A stretch of 64,000 nucleotides of DNA, from contig CAUZBP010000001.1 in the NCBI GenBank assembly GCA_963578105.1, positions 227,607-291,606 of the forward strand. The letters are read 5' to 3'. This document shows positions 1 through 7,959 of the stretch, piece by piece. Below the pieces are notes generated by a model. The model worked only from the letters and a program-made list of their open reading frames with translations. It was not told the DNA's origin and did not search any database. The stretch is from GCA-2718815 sp963578105 (lineage in GTDB: Bacteria > Planctomycetota > Planctomycetia > Pirellulales > Pirellulaceae). A program made the position numbers and the translations under genes. How positions within the stretch are numbered: the first letter of the stretch is position 1; each line of letters starts with the position of its first letter.

Positions 1-1
1 G

Positions 2-916
2 GGAAAAAGGATTCCGCGCGAGCGAATGCTGGAAGTTGCCGAACACTACTATCATTTTGGCGGCATCAGTCCGATTAACTCTCAAAATCGAGCCTTGATC
101 GCAGCCTTGGAAAAGCAGTTAAGTACCACGAGCCTGGCGCTGCCCATTTATTGGGGAAACCGCAATTGGCATCCCTTGTTACCTGACACGTTGCGTCAAA
201 TGCGAGACGATGGGATACGCAGGGCACTGGCCTTTGTGACTTCGGCCTTCAGTTCTTATTCGGGCTGTCGACAGTATCGGGAGGACATTGCAGCAGCGCA
301 GCAGCAAGTCGGCGAAGGGGTTCCGCAAGTCGACAAATTACGGGTGTTTTTTAACCATCCGGGTTTCATCGAACCCGTGGTTGAAAGAGTTCAAGACGCC
401 TTGGAACAAATTCCGAGCCAACGGCATCAGAAAACACATCTGGTTTACACCGCTCACAGCATTCCTGAGTCCATGGCGACCAGCTGTTCGTATGCCGAGC
501 AGCTTCAGGATGCATGCCGGTTGGTAAGCAACCGGTTGGGGGATTTCAGCTGGCAACTGGTTTACCAAAGTCGCAGCGGCCCGCCGACACAAGCGTGGCT
601 GGAACCGGACATTTGTGATTGCCTGCGCGAATTGCACGCTCAAAATCCGGACCAGGATGTGGTGGTGGTTCCTTTGGGGTTTATTTCTGACCACATGGAA
701 GTGCTTTTCGACTTGGACACGGAGGCGAAAGAACTGTGCCAGGAACTCGGCCTGAACATGGTACGTGCAAAAACCGTGGGGACGCATCGACGTTTTGTCC
801 AAATGATTTGCGAACTGATCATGGAACGAATGCAGGGAAGTCAACCACAAGCGTTGGGTAGATTGGGGCCCAATCCTGATGTCTGTCCGGCAAAATGTTG
901 TCCACTGGTAAGGTAG
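2..916 (+). CDS. hemH: Ferrochelatase (protoporphyrin or coproporphyrin type), 5' end outside window
   Basis: Inserts ferrous iron into the porphyrin ring, the last or next-to-last step of haem synthesis. The open frame runs off the left edge: codons before the first ATG at position 26 read GKRIPRER, which is family sequence, so the true start lies upstream. Visible motifs are FGGISPINSQ, the SSYSGCRQYRED segment, VYTAHSIPESM carrying the catalytic His, YQSRSGPP, and GFISDHMEVLFDLD carrying the partner acidic residue. The YQSRSGPPTQ.WLEPDI form resembles actinobacterial and firmicute enzymes, which make coproheme, so the substrate may be coproporphyrin; this is inference. The C-terminus contains CPAKCCP, and some ferrochelatases bind a 2Fe-2S cluster near this end. 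A Cys-redox ArsC-like gene follows 45 bases later. Confidence 0.95.
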   Translation, partial: GKRIPRERMLEVAEHYYHFGGISPINSQNRALIAALEKQLSTTSLALPIYWGNRNWHPLLPDTLRQMRDDGIRRALAFVTSAFSSYSGCRQYREDIAAAQQQVGEGVPQVDKLRVFFNHPGFIEPVVERVQDALEQIPSQRHQKTHLVYTAHSIPESMATSCSYAEQLQDACRLVSNRLGDFSWQLVYQSRSGPPTQAWLEPDICDCLRELHAQNPDQDVVVVPLGFISDHMEVLFDLDTEAKELCQELGLNMVRAKTVGTHRRFVQMICELIMERMQGSQPQALGRLGPNPDVCPAKCCPLVR

Positions 917-961
917 GACCGGAGTCACGCTGTTTAACACCCGAGAGGAGATAGGATCGCG

Positions 962-1309
962 ATGTCAAAAATTGATTGGAGTTACCATCGGCCTGGCTGA
1001 AAAACGTGCATCAAGACGCAAGAGTTTCTTGCGGACGCTGCCATCGAGCCCAAACAGGAAGTGAATGCCCGTCAAACAAGCTACCGAGCCAGGGAAGCGC
1101 TTGCCATGGTGAAGCAGGTGAACCAGCTTTACGTGGCGAAAGGCAAGAAGGTGGTTACCATCGACCTGAAAAAGGAAAAACCGGACGAAGCCACGTTACA
1201 AAAATTGCTGCTTGGACCCACCGGAAACCTGCGGGCGCCTACATTGCGCAAGGGTAAAACGCTGATTGTCGGATTTGAACCGGAGATGTATCGAAAAGTG
1301 TTTGGATAG
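962..1309 (+). CDS. ArsC-family thioredoxin-fold selenoprotein, TGA (998-1000) read as selenocysteine
   Basis: An ATG at 962 after a good ribosome site (gaggag near 941-947) opens a frame reading MSKIDWSYHRPG, then TGA, then KTCIKTQEFL and on to TAG at 1307-1309, 115 residues if the TGA is decoded. The TGA falls exactly where thioredoxin-fold and ArsC relatives have the first Cys of CxxC, giving U13-K-T-C16. Sequence before and after the TGA is in one frame with family character, including LRAPT with the expected cis-Pro. A perfect 6-bp hairpin with GT in its loop lies 17 bases past the TGA, as in bacterial SECIS elements. Function is probably thiol or selenol redox; the substrate is unknown. 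ArsC-family (seleno)proteins are, to my knowledge, a recognised group in planctomycetes. The alternative is a disabling point mutation, which the hairpin and intact downstream frame argue against. Automatic callers would start at GTG 1061 and lose the active site. Confidence 0.82.
1017..1033 (+). promoter_or_regulatory. Predicted bacterial SECIS hairpin
   Basis: CGCAAG at 1017-1022 pairs perfectly with CTTGCG at 1028-1033 around the loop AGTTT. The loop starts 22 bases after the TGA codon. Bacterial SECIS elements are small hairpins just after the UGA with a G-U in the apical loop that binds SelB; spacing and loop fit. The hairpin lies inside the coding frame, as expected in bacteria. Confidence 0.7.
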
Positions 1310-1348
1310 ATGTGTTGTTTCCGTCGTTCGGGAAAGGCCTCGGATGGG

Positions 1349-1397
1349 AGACCCGGACGATGGCTCAACGCCGAAAAAGTCCCCCCCGGGTCTTTTT
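1349..1397 (+). terminator. Possible intrinsic terminator after the selenoprotein gene
   Basis: GACCCGG at 1350-1356 can pair with CCGGGTC at 1386-1392, directly followed by TTTTT. An inner GGAC/GTCC pair shortens the otherwise long loop. It lies 40 bases past the selenoprotein stop and 52 bases before pdxH. The loop is large, so this is a moderate call. Confidence 0.4.
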
Positions 1398-1448
1398 CAG
1401 ATTGTCCAATGATGAAAATCTTTTGTTTCTCACTTCAGAACGCATGTC

Positions 1449-2042
1449 ATGAATAACATAGCCACCTACCGCGAGGCGATACAGCGCTGTCGAGAACTGT
1501 TGGAGCGTGCTCAGGCCGTTGACTTGAGTGAACCGATGGGCGTTTCGCTTGCCACCGTTGACGTGGATGGCCAGCCGAGTGTGCGCATGGTGCTGTTGCG
1601 AGGTTTTGATGAACGGGGATTTGTGTTTTACACCAATAGCCGAAGCCGCAAAGGGCGGGAGTTGGATCACAATCCCCGCGCCGCTCTGTGCTTCTACTGG
1701 GACGCTCTGCGGGAACAGTTGCGGGTGCAGGGAAAGGCCGAGAGAGTCTCGGATGAGGAGAACGATACCTACTGGGAAAAGCGGCCACGCCTGAGCCAGC
1801 TTGCGGCCGTTGCGTCCAGGCAATCAGAGATTTTGGAAGACCCGCAGATCTTGGTGGACCGGGTCGCTGAACTTGAACGTCGGTACGAAAACGGACCTGT
1901 ACCGCGACCTGACCATTGGTACGGTTACCGCGTGGTTCCCGCTCGCATCGAGTTTTGGACAGGTCGTGACGGGCGGATGCACGAACGTTCCATCTACGAA
2001 GATTCGGGTCAAGGCTGGACGTCCTTTTTTGTCTACCCTTAG
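1449..2042 (+). CDS. pdxH: Pyridoxamine 5'-phosphate oxidase
   Basis: FMN enzyme that oxidises pyridoxamine/pyridoxine 5'-phosphate to pyridoxal 5'-phosphate in the cytoplasm. At 197 residues it has the usual length. Recognisable pieces are the N-terminal helix followed by EPMGVSLATVD, RMVLLRGFDERGFVFYTN, SRKGRELDHNP with the FMN-contacting SRK, FYWDALREQLRVQG, and the C-terminal WYGYRVVPARIEFWTGR segment containing the PLP-binding region. The protein ends WTSFFVYP, close to the family's typical W...LYP end. No strong ribosome site is seen before the ATG; a second in-frame start is not obvious. Confidence 0.95.
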   Translation: MNNIATYREAIQRCRELLERAQAVDLSEPMGVSLATVDVDGQPSVRMVLLRGFDERGFVFYTNSRSRKGRELDHNPRAALCFYWDALREQLRVQGKAERVSDEENDTYWEKRPRLSQLAAVASRQSEILEDPQILVDRVAELERRYENGPVPRPDHWYGYRVVPARIEFWTGRDGRMHERSIYEDSGQGWTSFFVYP

Positions 2043-2093
2043 TTGGCACGCATCTGGACCGCTGGCGTGAGTTTGCGCCGACAAATCCGGCCG

Positions 2094-2693
2094 TCACTCC
2101 CGGGGTGGATTTTCAGGTGTCGCGCTGATCGCGAAACGTGTGTAACGAGCCGAGGACGCGATCCCAGCCAGCAAACCAATTTCAAGGACGATGAAAATGA
2201 TTACCCATTCGGTTTCCAGATTAGCAGGAGTCCAGAGGAGGGATGCGATGACGACGACAGCAAACGACCCGTAGAACGCCATGGGCAGAGCCAGAAAAAC
2301 AAGACCGGCCCGGATCCATGTTGACCGAATGCCCGCATTGGAAAAGGTTTTGACGCCAAACCACCAAATCATGAGAGAACCGATCCAGGCGAGCAGGTCC
2401 AAAAACCAGACAAGCGAGCCATCACCATCGAAGGCTAAAGCGTGAATAACCGCCAGGGGGATTTGTGCGAGAAAGACGAGTCCGAAAAAGTCGAGCATGG
2501 TGAAACGCGTGGGGTGCTTACGATTTTTTGCGGCTCGATCCAACGGACGCAGGATCCAGGCGCCCATCGTGACGGGAACGGTGGCAAGCCCGAGTAACAT
2601 CAGAAATGTCAACATGGAGTGCACTCGGGGGTTGGTTGCCGCGGAGACGAAATAGAAACCGAGCATTGTAGAGAGTCGGTTCCGGAATTGCAC
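2094..2693 (-). CDS. Unrecognised polytopic membrane protein
   Basis: Not recognised. About 199 residues with roughly five hydrophobic segments: around residues 28-48, 68-88, 96-112, 127-150 and 163-180. Charged stretches between them (DRAAKNRKHPTR) suggest the cytoplasmic side. The start is uncertain: the longest frame begins with GTG at 2693, with ATG alternatives at 2666 and 2612. It converges with pdxH, leaving 51 bases between the two stops. No cofactor or catalytic motif is visible. Confidence 0.6.
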   Translation of the reverse strand: MQFRNRLSTMLGFYFVSAATNPRVHSMLTFLMLLGLATVPVTMGAWILRPLDRAAKNRKHPTRFTMLDFFGLVFLAQIPLAVIHALAFDGDGSLVWFLDLLAWIGSLMIWWFGVKTFSNAGIRSTWIRAGLVFLALPMAFYGSFAVVVIASLLWTPANLETEWVIIFIVLEIGLLAGIASSARYTRFAISATPENPPRE

Positions 2694-2849
2694 CCGAGAT
2701 TGAAGTTTGCGACCGGATAAGGTCTTCGGATCACCGGCATGAAAGGTGGCCAGACGTGTCGGCCGCTCACAGGACGCCGCTGCGTTGTGGCTGAGGGAAG
2801 TATCGCGAGAGACCTTTTGTCATGGTTGCCAAGGCCAGGACGCAGTGGG

Positions 2850-4550
2850 TCAGCTGGGTTGTTGGTCAGTGATCTTGCCGGCCCGCCAGAAATGAGCCAC
2901 CAGGGCCGCGGCAATGAAGCAGATGGCTGCCATGACACCGGTCCATCCAATCGTCTCTCGCTTGCCCCAAATCGACCAGCCGGCCCCCACGGTGGCGGCT
3001 CCCAGGGCAACCAGCATCACGGCATTGACCGCGATGCGCCGGCCGCCACGTGGTAGGTGTTCTCCCAGCAGACTCCGGCTGTTCATCATCAGGAAAAAAG
3101 TGGCATAGGCGATGGGCAGCAGCACCATTCCGAAGATACTGGTTGGCTGGGCGACGTAAAACCTGGCCTCGCTGCTCCAAAGCGTCAGGGCACCGATTCC
3201 CCCGGCCAGTCCCGGCAACAGCGAACCGAATCGATAGAGCATCCCCTCGGACGGCCGATTGCAGATTTCGCAGATCGTAAAACCGTTGATCAACATCAGG
3301 ATAATGATCGTGGAAATGGCCATGCCCAACACGCCGATACCGAACACATACTGAGCGATGTTCTTTCCGGTCAGGCCTTCCAACGATAGAGCCAACGTGT
3401 TGGCATCGCGACTGACCAGCATGGCGGCCAGTTGCCGGTCCGCTTGAGCAATGCCGGCGATGGCTTCCGCCTTGGCAGTACCCTCCAGTTCGGATAGTAC
3501 CGTGTCAGACCCCGTGTTGGAAAGCAGGTTTTGCAGCGCGCGTTCGTATCCGCCGGCAAGTTTCTCGGTGACTTCGGTTCGTGGTTCCTCATTCAACAGG
3601 CCGGCATCGTAACGCCCGTGGAATTGGGTTGCCGAGGCGATCACGACGCAACTGGTGGCCAGCAGGAAGGGGATGAACAGACCAATCGAGAGGTCGAACA
3701 CGGCCAGGCCCCGAAAGTCCTTGTCCCAGCCCCGTTTGAGCATGGAATAGGGTAGTAGGAATGTCATGTTGATACCCACCGCCGTGGCGGCGGCCGTGAC
3801 CATCTTGTCACGCTGGCTGCTGAGGATTTGGGAACGCCAAAATTCGGCGTGTACGGTTTTCTCCAGAAAGGGACTGAACCCGTCCGCGATCCGGTTCAGC
3901 AGGCTGAAGTCGGGAATGAATCCCGCCAGGATTCGACCCCATGGAAGTCCTGCCCCCTGGAGGGACATGGCGACCACGACGCCAAAAAAACTCAGCACCA
4001 CGACGGCCACAATGATTTTGAGAGTGGCGTCAAAAATCTTGATTCCGCGACCTCCGCTGTCGTAGAACCAGACCACAACGGCGGCGATGGCGAAGAGGAT
4101 CAGGGAACAGGTCACTGCTCCGCCTTCTCCCTTGAATACACCCAGGTTCTGCCGCATCGCCGCAGTTCCCAGGGCAAACTGAGGCATTGCCCAGACCATG
4201 TTGGCCATCAGCGTGGCGATGGCCCAGCCCCATCCCAAGACCGGGTTGACGTGTCGGTTGATGGCTTGAAACGGACGTTCGCCCGTCGAGAGAGCGACGT
4301 ATCCGATCGCGCTGAGCATCACGATTCCCAGGATCATCATCAGTGGCTGCAACCACATCAGTTGGTATCCACCGATCACCCCCAGGTACAGGCTGCCTGC
4401 CAATGATCCCCCACCCAAAGTGATGGCACCCTGAAGCCACCCTGGCGCAGAAAGTCTACTGTAGCCGAGAACCTTGCTGAGGGACCCTTGCGATTTCAGG
4501 TGATGCAGGGAGTGACGGTCTTGTTCCAGCTTGTCAACACTGTGAGACAT
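2850..4550 (-). CDS. NRAMP-like membrane transporter lacking the canonical metal-binding residues
   Basis: A carrier-sized protein (about 566 residues from the ATG at 4550; an in-frame ATG at 4616 has no clear ribosome site). Eleven or so hydrophobic segments follow a charged N-terminus. The overall layout resembles the NRAMP/LeuT fold: SAPGWLQGAITLGGGSLAGS stands where NRAMP has its TM1 DPGN motif, and INMTFLLPYSMLKRGW stands where it has the TM6 A/MPH motif. Neither metal-binding motif is kept, so manganese or iron transport should not be assumed. A soluble insert of about 90 residues (after ATQFHGRYDAG) separates two later helices. It is divergent from uxaC, with 237 bases between the starts. 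Substrate unknown. Confidence 0.6.
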   Translation of the reverse strand: MSHSVDKLEQDRHSLHHLKSQGSLSKVLGYSRLSAPGWLQGAITLGGGSLAGSLYLGVIGGYQLMWLQPLMMILGIVMLSAIGYVALSTGERPFQAINRHVNPVLGWGWAIATLMANMVWAMPQFALGTAAMRQNLGVFKGEGGAVTCSLILFAIAAVVVWFYDSGGRGIKIFDATLKIIVAVVVLSFFGVVVAMSLQGAGLPWGRILAGFIPDFSLLNRIADGFSPFLEKTVHAEFWRSQILSSQRDKMVTAAATAVGINMTFLLPYSMLKRGWDKDFRGLAVFDLSIGLFIPFLLATSCVVIASATQFHGRYDAGLLNEEPRTEVTEKLAGGYERALQNLLSNTGSDTVLSELEGTAKAEAIAGIAQADRQLAAMLVSRDANTLALSLEGLTGKNIAQYVFGIGVLGMAISTIIILMLINGFTICEICNRPSEGMLYRFGSLLPGLAGGIGALTLWSSEARFYVAQPTSIFGMVLLPIAYATFFLMMNSRSLLGEHLPRGGRRIAVNAVMLVALGAATVGAGWSIWGKRETIGWTGVMAAICFIAAALVAHFWRAGKITDQQPS

Positions 4551-4787
4551 GTTTGTTCCCTGTGAGGCAGTGGGCTGCGCATTTTTTTGAAGGAAGGAGT
4601 CGCTTCCGGGTTGCAACGACCCGCCATTTCCCGACAGAAGACGAACCCCAAGATGCCCGCAAACATAGAAATCAGCGTTGCTTCAAGCTATGCGAATGTC
4701 ACTAGGGCTGCAAGCCACCCTTTCCAGGGTGACGCACGGTCTGCAAAATGAACCACTCGCATCCGCTTCTTGCCTCCGGGAGACGAC

Positions 4788-6206
4788 ATGGTTTTTCTGC
4801 ACGATGATTTTTTGCTACGCAGCGAGACAGCCAGACGCTTGTATCATGAAACGGCAGCCGGATTGCCGATCTACGACTACCATTGTCATCTTCCGCCCGC
4901 GGACATAGCCAGTAACCGTCGCTTCGAAAATCTGCACGAAATTTGGCTGGAAGGAGATCACTATAAGTGGCGTGCCATGCGTGCCAGCGGGATTGATGAG
5001 GTCCACATCACGGGCAATGCGGACCCTTATGAAAAGTTTCTGGCATGGGCCCGCACCGTGCCAAAAACCATGCGCAATCCGCTCTATCAATGGACGCATT
5101 TGGAACTGCGCCGCTACTTCGGTATCGAGTTGTTGCTGAATGCAGATACGGCTCGAGAGATCTGGGACGAAACAGAACGGCAGTTAAAATCCCTGGATAC
5201 GCATGCGATTCTGGATCGTTTTCAAGTCGCCGTGGTGTGCACGACAGACGACCCGGCCGACTCGCTGGACCATCACGAAACAATATCTGGTTTGGCGATT
5301 GATACCAAAGTATATCCGGCCTATCGTCCCGACCGCGTTTTCGATACCCACGACCTGGATGCCTGGAAATCTTATCTCGAGCGGTTGGGTCAAATGGCAG
5401 GAAGCGAGTGCCGACAGCTGGACACTCTTTTGGCCGCGCTTGCCAAACGGCACGCCGATTTTGCGGACGCGGGCGGCAGGCTCTCGGATCACTCATTCGC
5501 TTATCTGCCAGATGTCGATTTTGACGACAACGATGTTGCTTCGATCTTTGATCAGGCCTTCCAGGGTCAGACTCTGGATCCTGGTCAACAGGACCGTTTG
5601 GCCATGTACCTGCTGCATCACATGGCTCAACTGGATGCCGAACGGGGTTGGACCAAGCAGCTTCACTTGGGGGCCTACCGGAATTTGAATTCACGCATGT
5701 TTCAAACCCTGGGGCGCGACGTCGGATGCGACTCGATTGGCGACTTTTCGCAGGCTGCGGGGCTGGCCCGTTTTCTCGACCGGTTGGACAGGCAGGGCAG
5801 GTTGCCGCAGACGATTTTGTACAACGTCAATCCCACGGACAACTATTTACTTGCAACGATGATCGGTAACTACCAGTGCGGCCCGACAGCCGGCAAGTTG
5901 CAGTGGGGTTCTGGCTGGTGGCATCTGGACCAGAAGGATGGTATGCGCTGGCAAATGGACGCCTTGTCGAACCTGGGATTACTGTCCCAGTTCGTGGGGA
6001 TGCTGACGGACTCACGATCGTTGATGTCTTATCCACGTCACGAGTACTTTCGCCGCATCCTTTGTGACCTTGTCGGCACCGATGCGGAAGCCGGCGAATT
6101 GCCGGATGACTGGGATCTGCTTTCCCGACTGGTCGGTGACATCTGCTTCCACAACGCCGATCGTTACTTTGGCTTGAAACTGTCACCCCGATATGGCTCC
6201 GATTGA
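4788..6206 (+). CDS. uxaC: Glucuronate isomerase
   Basis: Interconverts glucuronate with fructuronate, and galacturonate with tagaturonate, at the head of hexuronate catabolism. About 472 residues, normal for UxaC. Clear family motifs are YDYHCHLPP (metal-binding HxH region), RAMRASGIDE, WTHLELRRYFGI, RYRPDRVF-like PAYRPDRVFD, KQLHLGAYRNLNSRMF, GPTAGKLQWGSGWW, SLMSYPRHEYFRRILC. ATG 4788 is chosen because GGGAGA precedes it by six bases; an in-frame ATG at 4770 lacks one. A perfect 11-bp hairpin follows the stop. The neighbouring sugar ABC importer and the dehydrogenase/aldolase genes at 15-18 kb fit a sugar-acid degrading lifestyle. Confidence 0.95.
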   Translation: MVFLHDDFLLRSETARRLYHETAAGLPIYDYHCHLPPADIASNRRFENLHEIWLEGDHYKWRAMRASGIDEVHITGNADPYEKFLAWARTVPKTMRNPLYQWTHLELRRYFGIELLLNADTAREIWDETERQLKSLDTHAILDRFQVAVVCTTDDPADSLDHHETISGLAIDTKVYPAYRPDRVFDTHDLDAWKSYLERLGQMAGSECRQLDTLLAALAKRHADFADAGGRLSDHSFAYLPDVDFDDNDVASIFDQAFQGQTLDPGQQDRLAMYLLHHMAQLDAERGWTKQLHLGAYRNLNSRMFQTLGRDVGCDSIGDFSQAAGLARFLDRLDRQGRLPQTILYNVNPTDNYLLATMIGNYQCGPTAGKLQWGSGWWHLDQKDGMRWQMDALSNLGLLSQFVGMLTDSRSLMSYPRHEYFRRILCDLVGTDAEAGELPDDWDLLSRLVGDICFHNADRYFGLKLSPRYGSD

Positions 6207-6228
6207 TGGGCGATTCCGTTTGCTCCGT

Positions 6229-6257
6229 CTTTCCGGAACGTGGGATGTTCCGGAAAG
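6229..6257 (+). terminator. Perfect 11-bp hairpin after uxaC
   Basis: CTTTCCGGAAC at 6229-6239 and GTTCCGGAAAG at 6247-6257 are exact reverse complements around a 7-base loop. It sits 23 bases past the uxaC stop and 7 bases before the Fur-family operator. There is no T-run, so it may be a rho-assisted terminator, an mRNA-stabilising stem or a second operator. Confidence 0.45.
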
Positions 6258-6263
6258 GAGTTG

Positions 6264-6286
6264 CATTTGCAAGGCACTTGCAAATG
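6264..6286 (+). promoter_or_regulatory. Perfect palindromic operator upstream of the Fur-family gene
   Basis: CATTTGCAAG, spacer GCA, CTTGCAAATG: two exact 10-bp inverted half-sites. It lies 55 bases before the regulator's ATG. The only close copy I found in this window is at 7906-7928, in the promoter of the DUF1559 gene, with the same 3-base spacer. Size and symmetry suit a Fur-family dimer; autoregulation is the natural reading but is inference. Confidence 0.7.
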
Positions 6287-6341
6287 GATTACGATTGGAA
6301 AAAAGGGTGAAGCGACGATCCGCGTACGAGTCTTAGGAAAG

Positions 6342-6794
6342 ATGGAACGGGTGTCTCAATCGAAAACTGCTTTATCGGTGGCTGAAGCCAAGTCGTTGTT
6401 GCGCAACGTGAAAATGCGTTGCACGGCAGCACGAATTGCCGTGTTGCAGCAACTGGCCGGATTGGGTGTGCCGATGAGTCATGGTGAAGTCACGGATCGG
6501 CTCAGCCAGTTTGGATTCGACCAATCGACCATCTACCGGTCGCTTCACGAGTTGTCCGAAGCGGGAATCATCTCACGACTTGATTTAGGTGATCAGGTTC
6601 GTCGCTTTGAACTCCGTTCGAAAAAGTCGGAAGCGGAATTCGAACACCCGCATTTTATGTGTGTGGATTGTGGAAAGATTTCATGCCTTTCTGACTTTTC
6701 CGTGCAATTGAAGCCGAGCAAGGGTTCCCGCCGTCGGGCTATGGGTGAAATCACCGAGATTTTGATTCGCGGCCATTGCGCAACTTGTCAATGA
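6342..6794 (+). CDS. Fur-family transcriptional regulator (Fur/Zur/PerR type)
   Basis: A metal- or peroxide-sensing repressor of about 150 residues, normal family length. The winged-helix part includes KMRCTAARIAVLQQL and GFDQSTIYRSLHELSEAGII, the usual recognition helix. The metal-binding part shows FEHPHFMCVDCGKI and a C-terminal GHCATC, giving the two CxxC pairs of a structural zinc site. I cannot say from sequence which subgroup it is. The ATG at 6342 has AGGA close by; the frame stays open to 6240, but that stretch contains the hairpin and operator and is unlikely to be coding. The palindrome upstream suggests autoregulation, and the second palindrome suggests it represses the convergent DUF1559 gene. 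Confidence 0.9.
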   Translation: MERVSQSKTALSVAEAKSLLRNVKMRCTAARIAVLQQLAGLGVPMSHGEVTDRLSQFGFDQSTIYRSLHELSEAGIISRLDLGDQVRRFELRSKKSEAEFEHPHFMCVDCGKISCLSDFSVQLKPSKGSRRRAMGEITEILIRGHCATCQ

Positions 6795-6913
6795 GGTCGA
6801 TCCACGTTGTTGCTTTCTTCCTGCAGACAGCTAAGGGGTTGCCAAGGCTGAAAGCACCGAATCGATAGAGCGAGCAGATTGGAAAAGTATTCCCTGGTAG
6901 TTAACGCTGCACC

Positions 6914-6947
6914 AGGGTTTTTGTCACGGTAGGGTTTTTGTCACGGT
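6914..6947. repeat. Two exact tandem copies of a 17-bp unit
   Basis: AGGGTTTTTGTCACGGT occurs at 6914-6930 and again at 6931-6947. It lies between the convergent Fur-family and DUF1559 stop codons. Probably a slippage duplication; the T-runs might help termination. No function shown. Confidence 0.75.
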
Positions 6948-6981
6948 GATGTCATCTCCTGACCCCACCGTAGCATTCAGA

Positions 6982-7857
6982 TTATTCGTCGCTCGCCGCC
7001 CGTGTCGCCATGCTGCGATAGATTCCCAGTTCGACGTTTTCTGTGAGGAAACGTACCGACCCGTCTCCCAGCATGAAGTTCGCACCGCCCGGATGCTCGC
7101 TGCGGAAATCATCCAGGTGTCCCTGCTTGTTATTGGGTGCGTGATCCGTAACGCCGACAATACGTGCCAGAGATTCCTCGCCCGCTGGGATGACTCCCAA
7201 CCAGGTAGAGTGTCCGTGTGACGAAGAGCGTTCTCCCAGGATCATCGTGTTGCTCAGTCCATCACGAATGTCACGAAAACGAGTTCGACTGAGGTGATAA
7301 AAAGTGCCGTCACTGGTGCACTTGGATCCCGCTGGCAAGCCCTCGCAGATATGCAGTTCGGTGGTACCGAAAACGCCGACGTAGTTGGCCGTCGCAACAG
7401 TCGCCACGACGTTGTTGGTATTCTCTTCGGAGCGGAGATCAAAAGTTGGGTCGCCCAGGTCCGAAGGACAGCGGTAGGTGGCGATCACCGTTTCACGTGT
7501 GATCTGGTGAGCCGGGTCCAGAATGGGGAGCCTGTGGTCGATCAAATCATCCTGGACATTGCCCAATTCCAGTTGGTGCAAGATCATCGATGCCCAGCCC
7601 CAGCCGGTTTCACCATCGACGAGCGGAATATTTGTTCCCGGTGACAAACCGATCCATCCAGGCGGTAGTGTTCGGTGGGTCACATGATAACTTTGCATAC
7701 CCAGGCCGATTTGCTTCATGTTATTCAAGCAGGAAGTACGGCGAGCAGCCTCCCTGGCCGCTTGTACGGCAGGCAGAAGGAGAGCGATCAGGATCGCAAT
7801 CACTGCAATCACGACCAGTAATTCAACGAGTGTAAATCCTGTTTTTGTACGTTGCAT
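6982..7857 (-). CDS. DUF1559 pseudopilin-like protein (type II secretion G-like N-terminus)
   Basis: Planctomycete-specific family with a type IV prepilin leader. The ATG at 7857 gives MQRTKTGFTLVELLVVIAV, a short basic leader followed by G^FTLVE, the prepilin peptidase site, and one membrane helix (about residues 8-30). Next come PAVQAAREAARRTSCLNNMKQ and the DUF1559 domain, ending with the typical FMLGDGSVRFLTENV motif. Length 291 residues, usual for the family. The frame is open further upstream, but that would run through the promoter and operator. It has a clear promoter (7931-7959) with a palindromic operator just downstream of the -10, so it is probably repressed by the neighbouring Fur-family protein. 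The role of DUF1559 proteins is unknown. Confidence 0.93.
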   Translation of the reverse strand: MQRTKTGFTLVELLVVIAVIAILIALLLPAVQAAREAARRTSCLNNMKQIGLGMQSYHVTHRTLPPGWIGLSPGTNIPLVDGETGWGWASMILHQLELGNVQDDLIDHRLPILDPAHQITRETVIATYRCPSDLGDPTFDLRSEENTNNVVATVATANYVGVFGTTELHICEGLPAGSKCTSDGTFYHLSRTRFRDIRDGLSNTMILGERSSSHGHSTWLGVIPAGEESLARIVGVTDHAPNNKQGHLDDFRSEHPGGANFMLGDGSVRFLTENVELGIYRSMATRAASDE

Positions 7858-7905
7858 GACATTTCTGATCACGGTTGTTTCCGCGTTATTGGCCGCCCGT
7901 CGATA

Positions 7906-7928
7906 AATTTGCAAATGACTTGCAAGTG
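7906..7928 (-). promoter_or_regulatory. Second Fur-family operator copy, at the DUF1559 transcription start
   Basis: AATTTGCAAA, spacer TGA, CTTGCAAGTG on the plus strand. It matches the palindrome at 6264-6286 at 17 of 20 half-site positions and keeps the 3-base spacer. It begins two bases downstream of the predicted -10 box and so covers the likely transcription start, the expected place for a repressor. Confidence 0.65.
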
Positions 7929-7930
7929 AT

Positions 7931-7959
7931 GTTATATAGCGGGTGTGGTTGGTAGTCAA
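7931..7959 (-). promoter_or_regulatory. Sigma70-type promoter of the DUF1559 gene
   Basis: On the minus strand TTGACT (7959-7954) and TATAAC (7936-7931) are separated by exactly 17 bases. The start codon is 74 bases downstream of the -10 box. Confidence 0.65.

Noticed and set aside
338..940. 200-codon minus-strand frame
   Set aside because: Antisense to ferrochelatase with no family features.
976..1257. 93-codon plus-strand frame over the selenoprotein gene
   Set aside because: It is another frame of the same region with no family character; the 962 frame with TGA decoded is far better.
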